This document shows positions 33,418-42,391 of a DNA stretch of 64,000 bases, piece by piece. Positions within the stretch are counted from its first letter, which is position 1, and each line of letters starts with the position of its first letter. Source of the DNA: Schaalia odontolytica. Its GTDB lineage: Bacteria; Actinomycetota; Actinomycetes; Actinomycetales; Actinomycetaceae. Under the pieces are notes generated by a model, which made no database searches, was not told where the DNA came from, and saw only the letters and a program-made list of their open reading frames with translations. The stretch covers positions 2,108,001 through 2,172,000 of the forward strand of contig NZ_CP133472.1 in assembly GCF_031191545.1 (NCBI RefSeq), given 5' to 3'. A program made the position numbers and the translations under genes.

Positions 33418-35445
33418 TTACCAAATGGTAACGCGCTGAGAGGGATCGAGCCACATTGCGTTGTCGGGGGTGACGTCAAACGCCTCGACGAAAGTGTCAA
33501 GGTTTCGCAGTACCTGGTTGCAACGGAACTCCGCGGGGGAGTGGGGGTCGATAGCCAGCATTTGACGCGCGAACTGGGGACGGGTGGCCGTTCGCCAGGC
33601 GCGAGCCCACGAGTAGAAGAAACGCTGCGGGCCTGAGATCCCGTCGATGACGGGAGCTGTCTGAGGGGTGAGTCCCTGCTCGGCGAGCGAAGCCGCCCAG
33701 GCCTTCCATGCGATCGTCAGACCACCGAGGTCACCGATGTTCTCGCCGATCGTGAGTGCGCCGTTGACGTGGGGGAGCGTGCGTTCACCGCTCTGCTCGG
33801 TCTCCGTGTCCTCGGCATCGTTGAGCAGAATCGCGGGGGTGAGTGCGTCATACTGCTCGATGAGAGCGTGGGTGCGTTCCTCGAAGGCTGCGCGGTCCTC
33901 GTCGGTCCACCAGTTTGACAGGTTTCCCTGCCCGTCGTAGCGAGAGCCCTGGTCGTCGAAGCCGTGCCCGATCTCGTGGCCGATGACCGCGCCGATCGCC
34001 CCGAAGTTCACCGCGTCGTCGGCTTCGGTGTCGAAGAACGGAGGCTGCAGGATCGCCGCAGGGAAGACGATCTCGTTCTGGCTGGGATTGTAGTAGGCGT
34101 TGACCGTCTGGGGGGTCATGTACCACTCATCGCGGTCAACGGGGCGGCCCAGCTTGGCCCACTCGCGGTCGGTGGCGTGGGCGTTAGCGGCGCGCACGTT
34201 CTCAACGAGCGTGGCACCGGGATCCAGGTGCAGCGTCGAGTAGTCGCGCCACTTGACGGGGTAGCCGATCTTGGGGTTGAAGGTCGCGAGCTTGTCCAGT
34301 GCCTTGACCTTGGTGTCCTCGCTCATCCAGTCGAGGCCGCGGATCGACTCGCCATAGGCGTCGAGGAGGCGGCGCACCAGGGCATCCATCGACTCCTTAG
34401 CGTTGGGCGGGAAGTGCCGGGCCACCCAGGCGCGCCCCATTGCCTCGCCGAGGCAGGCCTCGATGAGGCCGAGCGCGCGCTTCCAACGCGGGCGCAGCTC
34501 TTGCGTGCCGGACAGAGTGCGGCCGTGGAAGTCGAAGTTCTCGTTGACAAAGTCACTGGACAGGAGCGAGGCGTGGGAATCGATTACCGAAGCGCTGAGC
34601 CACTCCTTGAGGACGGACAGATCGGTGCTGGCCCACAGGCCGGCGGCGGCGCGCAGGAAGTCGGGCTGGTCGACGTTGACAACGAGGCCGGCGGCGGGCA
34701 TGCGTGCGCCCTCTGCCCAGGCGATCCAGTCGAATCCGGGCGCCAACGCGGTGATGTCATCCCAGGGGGTGGGGTTGTCGCTGAGCAGGGGATCGCGGTT
34801 GGATACGGAGTCGCGGTGGTTCGAGGCGATCGCGGTCTCCAGTGCCATGGTGCGCTCGGCCGCTCCCTCGGGGTCGGGCATTGCGGCGAGGCCGAGGAGG
34901 CGGGCGGTGTGCGCGACGTAGGCATCCCGGATTGGCGCGTAGTCGTCCTCGCGGTAGTAGGCCTCGTCGGGCAGTCCGATGCCGGACTGAACGAGGGAAA
35001 CCATGTAGCGCGACGAGTCGTGGGGATCCGTGCCCACGTAAGCTCCGACGAGGCCTCCAACGCCTTCGCGCATCAACCGGCCCATCTCCTGGGCGAGCTC
35101 CTCGCGGGTCACGCAAGCGTTGATTGCGTCGAGATCGGGGCGCAGGGGAGCAGCCCCCGCTTCTTCGATGGTGTCCTCGTCGAGGAACTGGTTCCACAGC
35201 GTTGCGATGCGCTGCGCGTCCGGATCATCCAGGGAGCCGTCGGCGGCATCCTGTGCGATTGCGCGCGCGTACTTTTCAGAAGCGTCGCGCAGTGTATGGA
35301 ACACTCCGTCCATGGGGCGGTCCGCGGGGATCGTGTGCGTCGCCAGCCAGGTGCCGTTGACGTGACGGTAGAAGTCGTCCTGGGGGCGTGTCGTCGAATC
35401 GATGTACGCGGTGTCGAGGACTCGAGCCAGCATTGTATTTGTCAT
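33418..35445 (-). CDS. M13 family zinc metallopeptidase (neprilysin/PepO-like)
   Basis: A 675-residue endopeptidase of the neprilysin family, acting on small peptides. The zinc motif is H490-E-I-G-H494 followed by GFDDQGSRYDGQGN, with the family NAYYNPSQNEIVFPA before it and the ENIGDLGG zinc-ligand motif after it. No signal peptide or membrane anchor is seen, unlike animal neprilysins, so it is likely cytosolic like lactococcal PepO. A TAGAGT hexamer exactly six bases before the ATG suggests leaderless transcription. Confidence 0.94.
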   Translation of the reverse strand: MTNTMLARVLDTAYIDSTTRPQDDFYRHVNGTWLATHTIPADRPMDGVFHTLRDASEKYARAIAQDAADGSLDDPDAQRIATLWNQFLDEDTIEEAGAAPLRPDLDAINACVTREELAQEMGRLMREGVGGLVGAYVGTDPHDSSRYMVSLVQSGIGLPDEAYYREDDYAPIRDAYVAHTARLLGLAAMPDPEGAAERTMALETAIASNHRDSVSNRDPLLSDNPTPWDDITALAPGFDWIAWAEGARMPAAGLVVNVDQPDFLRAAAGLWASTDLSVLKEWLSASVIDSHASLLSSDFVNENFDFHGRTLSGTQELRPRWKRALGLIEACLGEAMGRAWVARHFPPNAKESMDALVRRLLDAYGESIRGLDWMSEDTKVKALDKLATFNPKIGYPVKWRDYSTLHLDPGATLVENVRAANAHATDREWAKLGRPVDRDEWYMTPQTVNAYYNPSQNEIVFPAAILQPPFFDTEADDAVNFGAIGAVIGHEIGHGFDDQGSRYDGQGNLSNWWTDEDRAAFEERTHALIEQYDALTPAILLNDAEDTETEQSGERTLPHVNGALTIGENIGDLGGLTIAWKAWAASLAEQGLTPQTAPVIDGISGPQRFFYSWARAWRTATRPQFARQMLAIDPHSPAEFRCNQVLRNLDTFVEAFDVTPDNAMWLDPSQRVTIW

Positions 35446-35451
35446 GCCTTA

Positions 35452-35457
35452 ACTCTA
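35452..35457 (-). promoter_or_regulatory. -10-like hexamer, possible leaderless start of the M13 peptidase
   Basis: On the minus strand TAGAGT is followed by six bases (TAAGGC) and ATG 35445. The same hexamer and spacing precede the permease at 50030. Confidence 0.4.
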
Positions 35458-35584
35458 GGGGGAAAGACACGGGTGAGGTGATATGAGCGTCCCTCGGGCG
35501 ACGCGTGTGTCGATTTACGTGATACCGAGGGGATGTTATTCGTCGTTTTTGACTGGATTTGTGTGGGCGAGTGCGAATGCGACT

Positions 35585-35613
35585 TTGACAGGGCCCCATT
35601 GTGCACGTATGTG
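35585..35613 (+). promoter_or_regulatory. Promoter of glpABC
   Basis: TTGACA (35585-35590) and TATGTG (35608-35613) are 17 bp apart, giving a start near 35620 and a leader of about 90 nt. GTGCA repeats overlap and follow the -10. Confidence 0.5.
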
Positions 35614-35637
35614 CAGAGTCTTGTGTGCATTCGTGCA
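35601..35637. promoter_or_regulatory. Cluster of GTGCA repeats at the glpABC promoter
   Basis: GTGCA occurs four times (35601, 35611, 35625, 35633). TGCAC-N4-GTGCA at 35602-35615 is a perfect inverted repeat overlapping the -10. The position fits a repressor operator, for example a glycerol-responsive regulator, but no regulator gene is adjacent. Confidence 0.4.
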
Positions 35638-35711
35638 AAGGGGCTCTGAAAGGGCATCATGGAAGGAGCAACGAAGCACTTCCTCATCACGAGGTGAAGG
35701 GATTTTTTACG

Positions 35712-37298
35712 GTGAAGACACTTCGCACTGACGTGTGTGTCATCGGTGGCGGATCCACCGGTGCTGGCGTCGTCCGCGACGTCGCCATGCGCGGCTTCTC
35801 AGCCGTCCTCGTCGACCGGGCGGATATCGCTCAGGGAACCTCCGGTCGCTTCCATGGCCTGCTCCACTCGGGTGGCCGCTACATCGCATCCGATCCAGAG
35901 TCGGCCACCGAATGCGCCGAAGAAAATGAGATCGTCAAGCGCATCAACGCCAACGCGGTCGAGGCCACCGGAGGCCTCTTCGTGGTAACGGCGCACGACG
36001 ATGAAGAATACGCGGACCAGTTCCTGGCCCGCGCAGCGGCTGCAAAGGTGCCTGCCGCAGAAATCTCCATCGCTGAGGCGCTGCGCCGCGAACCACGACT
36101 CGATCCTCGCATCAAGCGAGCCTTCGAGGTCCATGATGGCACGGTCGATGGATGGCAGATGACGTGGGGAGCGATTCGCTCCGCGCAGGCCTACGGGGCC
36201 CAGCTCTTGACCTACCATCGCGTGACCTCCATTGAGCGCGAGGGGGAGCGCATTAGCGCCGTCATCGTTCATGACGAGCGCGGGGGCGAGGACGTGCGCA
36301 TCGAATGTGGCTTCGTCCTCAACTGCGGTGGCCCTTGGGCGGGACAGATCGCCGCCATGGCTGACTGTCACGGCGTTGACGTCGTCCCCGGCGCCGGCAT
36401 CATGATCGCGATGAACCACCGCATCAGCCAGTCAGTCATCAACCGCTGCGTGTGGCCCGCCGACGGCGACATCCTTGTGCCCGACCACACCGTGTGCATC
36501 ATTGGCACGACCGACCTCAAGGCCGAGGACCCGGATCGTCTATCCATCCCCGCCGACCAGGTCCAGCAGATGCTCGACTCCGGCGAGGCCATGATCCCCG
36601 GCTTCCGAAAGGCCCGCGCCGTGCACGCCTGGGCCGGCGCGCGCCCCCTCGTCAAGGACTCACGTGTGTCCGCAACTGACACCCGACACATGGCGCGCGG
36701 CATGAGCATCATCGACCACAACACGCGCGACGGCATCTACGGCATGCTCACAATCGCGGGCGGCAAGCTCACCACCTACCGTCTCATGGCCGAGCGCATC
36801 GTCGACATCATGTGCGAGGAGATGGGCGAGAAACGCGCCTGCAAAACCGCCGACGAGGCCGTCCCGCCCGCCAAGGAAGAGCGCCTCTACACGATCGGCC
36901 ACCGCCTCGACAACGTCGAATCGCGCAACGAATCCCCTTCCCACGAGCAGATCATCTGCGAGTGTGAGATGGCCACGCGCGCAATGCTCGAAAACGTCAT
37001 GGACACCCTGCCCAAGGGACAGCTCGATGACGTGCGTCGCCAGATGCGCCTGGGCATGGGACCCTGCCAGGGCGGCTTCTGCTCCCAGCGCGCCGCTGGC
37101 ATCGCCCACGAGCGCGGTGACATCGACTCGATGCGCGCTAACTCCCTCCTGCGTCTCTTCCTGAAGAACCGCTGGATCGGTCTGTGGCCCATCATCTTCG
37201 GCAAGCAAGCCAGGCAGGCCGCGCTGGATGCCTGGATCCACGAGGGCACGCTCGATGTCGAGCACCTGCCCGCACCCAGCGAGGAGGTTGTTCGATGA
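35712..37298 (+). CDS. glpA: Anaerobic glycerol-3-phosphate dehydrogenase subunit A
   Basis: A 528-residue FAD-dependent subunit that oxidises sn-glycerol-3-phosphate to DHAP and feeds electrons to the quinone pool. The N-terminal dinucleotide motif is VIGGGSTGAGVVRDVAMRG (about 10-28). A C-terminal BFD-type [2Fe-2S] region has the cysteines CECE...GPCQGGFC (about 415-460). GTG 35712 places the FAD motif normally; GAAGG at 35696-35700 lies 11 bases upstream. An earlier in-frame start at 35601 would overlap the promoter and operator. It overlaps glpB by 4 bp. Confidence 0.95.
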   Translation: MKTLRTDVCVIGGGSTGAGVVRDVAMRGFSAVLVDRADIAQGTSGRFHGLLHSGGRYIASDPESATECAEENEIVKRINANAVEATGGLFVVTAHDDEEYADQFLARAAAAKVPAAEISIAEALRREPRLDPRIKRAFEVHDGTVDGWQMTWGAIRSAQAYGAQLLTYHRVTSIEREGERISAVIVHDERGGEDVRIECGFVLNCGGPWAGQIAAMADCHGVDVVPGAGIMIAMNHRISQSVINRCVWPADGDILVPDHTVCIIGTTDLKAEDPDRLSIPADQVQQMLDSGEAMIPGFRKARAVHAWAGARPLVKDSRVSATDTRHMARGMSIIDHNTRDGIYGMLTIAGGKLTTYRLMAERIVDIMCEEMGEKRACKTADEAVPPAKEERLYTIGHRLDNVESRNESPSHEQIICECEMATRAMLENVMDTLPKGQLDDVRRQMRLGMGPCQGGFCSQRAAGIAHERGDIDSMRANSLLRLFLKNRWIGLWPIIFGKQARQAALDAWIHEGTLDVEHLPAPSEEVVR

Positions 37299-38545
37299 GA
37301 GACGTCGTCGTTATCGGCGCTGGCCTGGCAGGCCTGGCCGCCGCAATCAAAGCCGCTCACGCAGGTCTGAGCGTCACTCTCGTCACGAAGGGCGTGGGTG
37401 GCATCCAGCTCGGTACAGGCACGGTCGACATCCTCGGCTACCGCCCCGAGCCCGTCGACAATCCGCTCGAGGCGCTGGAAGCCCACGTGGCCTCCCGTCC
37501 AACCCACCCATACAGCCACGTCACCCCCGACCACGTCGGCACCTCCGTCGCGTGGCTGCGAGACCTCGTCGGCTCCGATTTCCTCGTCGGCAATGAGAAG
37601 CGCAACGTGCTCATCCCCACCGGGGTCGGCGCGCTACGCCCCACCTGCCTGATTCCGCCCTCCATGGAGGCCGGCATCCCTCAGGCGGGTGCCCGCTACG
37701 CCATCGTGGGCCTCACCCGTTTCAAGGACTTCTACCCCGGCCTCGTCGCCGAAAACCTCACGCGACAGAACGGGCCCGATGGCATCCCGATCAAGGCGCG
37801 TGCCCTATCCGTGGACTACGTCGTGCGCGAGGGCGAGATCGACTCGAGCGGCACGAACCTCGCGCGCAGCCTCGACCACGAGGAGAAGCGCGCACGCCTG
37901 GCAGACCAGATTCGCCCCCTCCTGGAAGACGGTGAGATCGTCGGCCTGCCCGCGGTCCTGGGCCTCGACGATCCGAACGCGTGGCGCGACCTTGCGGACA
38001 AGCTCGGACACCCCGTCTTCGAGATCCCGATCCAGCCGCCGTCAGTTCCCGGCATGCGCCTCAACGCTCTGCTCACGCGCATCGCCTCCGACAAGTGCCG
38101 CGTCATCCTCGGATCCGCGATCAAGGCCGTCCACACCAACAACGGACGCGTCAGCGCAGTCGAATACGCCAGCGCGGGACGCTCAACGATCGTTCACACT
38201 CGGTCCCTGATCCTGGCCGCCGGCGGCTTCGAATCCGGCGCCCTGGACATGGACTCGTACGGCACCGTGCGCGAGACCATCTGCGGGCTGCCCGTCATGG
38301 GTGCATCCGGGCAACTCCTGCACGCGGACTTCTGGGGCGAGGACCAGCCCCTCTTCCTGTCCGGACTCGCCGTCGACGACAGCATGCGCGTCCTCGACGA
38401 GGAAGGCGCACCGGTGTGCGCCAACCTGTACGCCGCCGGAGGCAACCTGGCCGGCGCCACCCGCTGGCGCGAAAAGAGCGGCGAAGGAATCGCGCTGGCC
38501 AGCGCGCTCGCGGCCGTCGACTCGATCGTGGAGGAACTGAAATGA
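37295..38545 (+). CDS. glpB: Anaerobic glycerol-3-phosphate dehydrogenase subunit B
   Basis: A 416-residue flavoprotein subunit. The N-terminus DVVVIGAGLAGLAAAIKAAHAG is the FAD-binding fold, followed by the GlpB-typical VTKGVGGIQLGTGTVDILGY. The C-terminal segment NLYAAGGNLAGATRWREKSGEGIALASAL is family-typical. It connects the GlpA active site to the iron-sulfur subunit GlpC at the membrane. ATG 37295 overlaps glpA, and its stop overlaps glpC, each by 4 bp. Confidence 0.94.
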   Translation: MRDVVVIGAGLAGLAAAIKAAHAGLSVTLVTKGVGGIQLGTGTVDILGYRPEPVDNPLEALEAHVASRPTHPYSHVTPDHVGTSVAWLRDLVGSDFLVGNEKRNVLIPTGVGALRPTCLIPPSMEAGIPQAGARYAIVGLTRFKDFYPGLVAENLTRQNGPDGIPIKARALSVDYVVREGEIDSSGTNLARSLDHEEKRARLADQIRPLLEDGEIVGLPAVLGLDDPNAWRDLADKLGHPVFEIPIQPPSVPGMRLNALLTRIASDKCRVILGSAIKAVHTNNGRVSAVEYASAGRSTIVHTRSLILAAGGFESGALDMDSYGTVRETICGLPVMGASGQLLHADFWGEDQPLFLSGLAVDDSMRVLDEEGAPVCANLYAAGGNLAGATRWREKSGEGIALASALAAVDSIVEELK

Positions 38546-39825
38546 CCCTGGAAATGTCAACGCTGATGGGACCGGGCGTGGAAGAAGAGGACGTCTTCGC
38601 CCTCACCGGCGATGCCGCGCTGCGCGCCAGCCTCGACTCGTGCGTGAAGTGCACGATCTGCGAGACCCAGTGCCCGGTCATGCGCGTCGCCGACCTGTTC
38701 GCCGGCCCCAAGTACTCCGGCCCCCAGGCCGAGCGCTTCCGCAAGGACGGGCAGATGGTCGATAAGTCCATCGACTACTGCTCCTCGTGCGGCACCTGCT
38801 CGCTGGTGTGCCCCCAGGGCGTGAAGGTCACCGAGATCATTCACCACCGTCGCACCGCCATGAAGGAAGCCCACGGCATCCCCATGCGCGACCGCCTTAT
38901 CGGACGCACCTCCCTGATCGGCACCATGATGACGCCGGTCGCCCCCATCGCGAACTGGGCGCTCGACGTCAAGCCCATCCGCATGGTGATGGAGGCAATC
39001 ATTGGTGTGCACCGCTCCGCTCCCATGCCTCGGGCCTATGGACGCACCTTCGAGTCATGGTTTAAGAAGCATACGCCGCTGCCGAACTCGGGCACACGCG
39101 GCCAGGTGATCTTCTTCCACGGCTGCGCCGGCCAGTACTTCGAGGTCGAGACCTCGATCCACTCGGTCATGGTCCTCGAACACTTGGGCTACGAGGTCCT
39201 GGTCCCCAAGCACGGCTGTTGCGGCCTGGCCCTGCAGTCCAACGGCCTGTACGACGACGCGCGCAAATACGTCTCGAAGCTGACCAACGACCTGCGTAGC
39301 GTCAACCGCGACGCCCCGATCATCTCCGCGTCGGGCTCGTGCGGTGGGATGCTGCGCCACGAGGCTCACGAGATCCTCGAGATGGACACCCCTGAGCTGC
39401 GCGACGTGGGCGCACGCACGTGGGATATTAGCGAGTTCCTGCTTCACCTGTACGACCAGGGTGAGCTGGACACGAACTTCCAGCGCATCGAGGTCACCAT
39501 CCCGTACCATGCTCCCTGCCAGGTCAAGTCCCAGGGACTGGGCAAGCCTGCGATCGAGCTCATGAGCCTGATCCCCGGCGTGACCGTTAAGGATTCCGAG
39601 CAGCCCTGCTGCGGCATCGCGGGCACCTACGGCATGAAGAAAGAAAAGTATGCGATCGCCCAGGCCGTCGGCGCCCCCGTCTTCGACTTCATCAAACAGG
39701 TCAACGCTGAGCTGGCGGCCTGCGACACGGAGACATGCCGCTGGCAGCTGCGCACGGCCACGGGCGCGAACGTTGTTCACCCGATCTGGCTGATCCACAA
39801 GGCCTACGGCCTGCCCAACGGCTGA
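38542..39825 (+). CDS. glpC: Anaerobic glycerol-3-phosphate dehydrogenase subunit C
   Basis: A 427-residue iron-sulfur subunit that anchors GlpAB and passes electrons to menaquinone. Two [4Fe-4S] motifs are seen: CVKCTICETQCP (about 34-45) and CSSCGTCSLVCP (about 80-91). Two Cys-rich CCG domains follow (HGCAGQ...KHGCCGLALQS; YHAPCQ...EQPCCGIAGTYG). The ATG overlaps the glpB stop. An in-frame upstream extension into glpB was rejected. A strong terminator follows. Confidence 0.95.
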   Translation: MTLEMSTLMGPGVEEEDVFALTGDAALRASLDSCVKCTICETQCPVMRVADLFAGPKYSGPQAERFRKDGQMVDKSIDYCSSCGTCSLVCPQGVKVTEIIHHRRTAMKEAHGIPMRDRLIGRTSLIGTMMTPVAPIANWALDVKPIRMVMEAIIGVHRSAPMPRAYGRTFESWFKKHTPLPNSGTRGQVIFFHGCAGQYFEVETSIHSVMVLEHLGYEVLVPKHGCCGLALQSNGLYDDARKYVSKLTNDLRSVNRDAPIISASGSCGGMLRHEAHEILEMDTPELRDVGARTWDISEFLLHLYDQGELDTNFQRIEVTIPYHAPCQVKSQGLGKPAIELMSLIPGVTVKDSEQPCCGIAGTYGMKKEKYAIAQAVGAPVFDFIKQVNAELAACDTETCRWQLRTATGANVVHPIWLIHKAYGLPNG

Positions 39826-39837
39826 GGCCTCAACGAG

Positions 39838-39875
39838 TATCCCCGGGCGCGCACCTCGATGCGTGCCCGGGGATA
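39838..39875 (+). terminator. Terminator after glpABC
   Basis: An 11-bp perfect stem (TATCCCCGGGC at 39838-39848, GCCCGGGGATA at 39865-39875). Its 3' end overlaps the TATACT hexamer of the next gene. Confidence 0.85.
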
Positions 39876-39879
39876 TACT
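39874..39879 (+). promoter_or_regulatory. -10 hexamer of the short-chain dehydrogenase gene
   Basis: TATACT lies eight bases before ATG 39888, with no Shine-Dalgarno in between, so the transcript is probably leaderless. Confidence 0.4.
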
Positions 39880-39887
39880 ATCGAGCC

Positions 39888-40643
39888 ATGAGTATCTCGC
39901 GCCGCGTCGTTGTCACTGGAGCCTCCACTGGAATCGGGCAGGCCACCGCCCGACTCTTGGCCCAGCGAGGGTGGAGGGTTGTCGCCGTGGCTCGGCGCCG
40001 CGAACGCCTGGAGGCCCTTTCTGACGAGATCGGCTGCGAGTACTGGGCGGCGGATCTGACCGATGCGGCGCAGGTGGAGGACATAGCCTCTCGCATCATG
40101 GAGGGCGGACCCGTCGATGCCCTGGTGAACAACGCAGGCGGGGCGATCGGCGCGGACCGCGTCGCCGATGCGGATCCCGCCGCGTGGAGCGCGATGTTCG
40201 AGCGCAACGTGTTGACGGCCCTGCACTGCTCGCGGGCCTTCCTTCCGGCGATGCGCGAGCGCGGGGGAGACCTCGTATTCCTCACCTCAACCGCCGCTCA
40301 CGACACCTATCCCGGTGGCGGGGGCTACGTTGCTGCCAAGCACGCCGAGCGCATCATCGCCAACACGTTGCGCCAGGAGCTGGTGGGGGAGCCCGTGCGT
40401 ATCATCGAGATCGCCCCTGGAATGGTGCGCACCGAGGAATTTGCTCTCAACCGGCTCGGCTCCCAGGAGGCCGCCGACCGCGTGTACGAGGGGGTTGCTG
40501 CGCCGCTCATTGCCGAGGACATCGCCGAGGCGATCGCGTGGACCCTTGAGCGCCCGTCCCACGTCAATATCGACTCCATGATCGTGCGCCCAGTCGCTCA
40601 GGCGACGAACACTCTCGTGGCCAGGAATATTCCCGGACAGTAG
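39888..40643 (+). CDS. Short-chain dehydrogenase/reductase (YdfG-like)
   Basis: A 251-residue Rossmann-fold oxidoreductase. The cofactor motif TGASTGIG is at about 10-17, NNAGG at about 83-87, and the catalytic S...YVAAK near residues 137-155. ARRRERLEAL after the second strand (about 36-45) suggests NADP(H) preference. The overall pattern (PGMVRTEEF, PSHVNIDSMIVRP) resembles YdfG, an NADP-dependent serine/3-hydroxy acid dehydrogenase. The substrate is not certain. ATG 39888 follows a TATACT by eight bases. It is monocistronic. Confidence 0.88.
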   Translation: MSISRRVVVTGASTGIGQATARLLAQRGWRVVAVARRRERLEALSDEIGCEYWAADLTDAAQVEDIASRIMEGGPVDALVNNAGGAIGADRVADADPAAWSAMFERNVLTALHCSRAFLPAMRERGGDLVFLTSTAAHDTYPGGGGYVAAKHAERIIANTLRQELVGEPVRIIEIAPGMVRTEEFALNRLGSQEAADRVYEGVAAPLIAEDIAEAIAWTLERPSHVNIDSMIVRPVAQATNTLVARNIPGQ

Positions 40644-40869
40644 TGCCGCGGCGCTGATGTCGGGGGAACGAGGCCGGGGCCGCTCGCGTGCTGGGTGCGC
40701 GCAGCGGTCCCAGCTTCGGGCATGCGCCGACAAGCAAGGCCATGTGACGGATCGCAAGAGGCCTCTTGTCATTCACAGCCTTTTCACAGGTGGGCCATAA
40801 CGCCCGCTTATGGAGCGCCCTTAATCTGCGAAGCAACGAAGCACAATCAGCAGAAAAGGAGCGCCCCTC
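40644..40869. promoter_or_regulatory. Intergenic region with a 14-bp palindrome
   Basis: No gene seen. CAAGAGG/CCTCTTG at 40755-40768 is a perfect uninterrupted palindrome about 100 bp before the next ATG and could be an operator. Confidence 0.3.
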
Positions 40870-41544
40870 ATGGCGGACGACAACAAGAACCTCGCAGGTG
40901 AGACCGAGCGCACTTCGATCCTGCCCCAGTCGGGTGCCCAGGGCGCAGATCAGACGGAGGTTTTGCCCACGCGTACGCCCCAGGCGAAGACGACTCAGAT
41001 GCCCTCCGCCTCGCATCAGGAGGGTACCAGCGCGTTCGCCGGCACGCCGCTGGAGTCCGTCGCGCGCCCTTCTGGCGACGAACACCCGGGCGAGGAGGCC
41101 GTGGCGGCTGTCGCTCAGGTATCGGAGTCCGGGGCGAAGAAATCGTCGTGGGGACAGCGTGCAGCGATCGCCGGTGCCGCCGCAGCCTTCCTGTCCCTTG
41201 GGTTCGGCGTCGGCATGATCACCCACGCCGCCGTCGTGGGAGATGGTTACGACCACTACGAGCAGGGCTACGAGGACGGCTACGAGGGTGGATACGAGGA
41301 CGGCTACGAGGACGGCGACAGCGACCAGGGAGACGGCAGCGAGGACGAGGATGTTGCTTCCGGCGATGATGATGAGCATGGGCCGGGCAATGGTCAGCAA
41401 GGCCCCGGTAGCGGCCAGCAGAGCGACAGCCGCGGTACCCGTCCGGGCGCACCTGCCCCAGGTGGACGAGGACCGGGAAGCAACAGCGGAGGCCAGGGCA
41501 GTCGTGACATCTCAATGCAGGGAGAGGGAACGACTACCAGCTGA
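40870..41544 (+). CDS. Hypothetical single-span membrane protein with GYEDGYE repeat
   Basis: A 224-residue protein not assigned to a family. A Thr/Gln/Ser-rich N-terminal region (1-95) with TSILPQ, TEVLPT and TTQMPS could carry Ser/Thr phosphorylation sites. One hydrophobic segment (about 98-118, AAIAGAAAAFLSLGFGVGMI) is followed by an extracytoplasmic acidic repeat of the form GYEDGYEGG and a Gly/Gln/Ser-rich disordered tail. AAAAGGAGCG lies just upstream of the ATG. The gene is single, between the dehydrogenase and a converging permease. Confidence 0.65.
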   Translation: MADDNKNLAGETERTSILPQSGAQGADQTEVLPTRTPQAKTTQMPSASHQEGTSAFAGTPLESVARPSGDEHPGEEAVAAVAQVSESGAKKSSWGQRAAIAGAAAAFLSLGFGVGMITHAAVVGDGYDHYEQGYEDGYEGGYEDGYEDGDSDQGDGSEDEDVASGDDDEHGPGNGQQGPGSGQQSDSRGTRPGAPAPGGRGPGSNSGGQGSRDISMQGEGTTTS

Positions 41545-41547
41545 ACG

Positions 41548-41588
41548 CTGAGGGCGCGCGAGACTACGAGTGTCTCACGAGCCCTCAG
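41548..41588. terminator. Bidirectional terminator
   Basis: CTGAGGGC at 41548-41555 pairs with GCCCTCAG at 41581-41588, with an inner GAGAC/GTCTC stem. It overlaps the last codons of the converging TauE/SafE gene. Confidence 0.55.
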
Positions 41589-42391
41589 GCGAGGGTAGCG
41601 ACCAGCGTCGAGACTGCGACAATCGCGAGAAGAGCCGCGAAAACGAGGCCGAGCACCCGATTCGACACCCTCTTGGTGAGCCTGGCTCCCACGATGCCGC
41701 CGCCCATCGAAGCCGCGGCGAACAGTGCGACCAAAGCCCCGGCCTCGGGCGTGATCGTCAGGGTCCCGCCCAGAAGTCGTGAGGCCAAGCCGAAGGCGGC
41801 TGTGATCAGCATGACGAGCAGGGACGTGGCCGAGGCTTTCTTCATTGGGTAGCGCAGCGCCAGGTGCAAAGCGGGCACGATGGCGAAGCCGCCGCCAACG
41901 CCAAAGAAGCCCGTGAGGAATCCCGTCAGTGTCGCCAACGCAATCACCCGAGCGGCGGTCGAGATCCGTGAGGGCGTGTGAGCGCCGGAATAGGACAATG
42001 CGTTGGTCGAAGCGGGCGGAGAAGAATGAGCGGGGGACAGCTGCGCGCGCACCATGAACAGCGCGACCAGTCCCAGTAGGGCGCAAAACGACAACAGGAG
42101 AGCGCGCGCAGACACGAAAGGCCCCAGTGTTGAGCCAGCCCACGTGCCCACAAGGCCGGCCAGAGCAAAGAGAGAACCCTCGCGCCAGGCGACGTTCCCG
42201 GAACGCATCCGTGTTACCAGTGATACCGCGGCAGTGAGACCCACGATGATGAGCGATAGACCGGTTGCCTGATGCGGTTCCTGCCCCAGGACGTAGACGA
42301 GGATGGGCACGGACAAAATGCCTCCCCCCGCACCCAGAGATCCGACGACGATGCCGACGAATGCGCCGACAATGAGTGCTTTAACGATCAT
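41585..42391 (-). CDS. TauE/SafE family anion permease
   Basis: A 268-residue membrane protein with about eight helices and the duplicated family motif (GSLGAGGGILSVPILVYVLGQ near 15-35 and GFFGVGGGFAIVPALHLALRYP in the second half). Family members move sulfite, sulfoacetate or other small organo-sulfur anions, some outward. The ATG at 42391 overlaps the end of the sulfatase-maturase gene by 11 bp, implying co-translation with a sulfatase system; export of sulfate or a related anion is an inference from this context. GAAGG lies upstream. Confidence 0.85.
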   Translation of the reverse strand: MIVKALIVGAFVGIVVGSLGAGGGILSVPILVYVLGQEPHQATGLSLIIVGLTAAVSLVTRMRSGNVAWREGSLFALAGLVGTWAGSTLGPFVSARALLLSFCALLGLVALFMVRAQLSPAHSSPPASTNALSYSGAHTPSRISTAARVIALATLTGFLTGFFGVGGGFAIVPALHLALRYPMKKASATSLLVMLITAAFGLASRLLGGTLTITPEAGALVALFAAASMGGGIVGARLTKRVSNRVLGLVFAALLAIVAVSTLVATLA

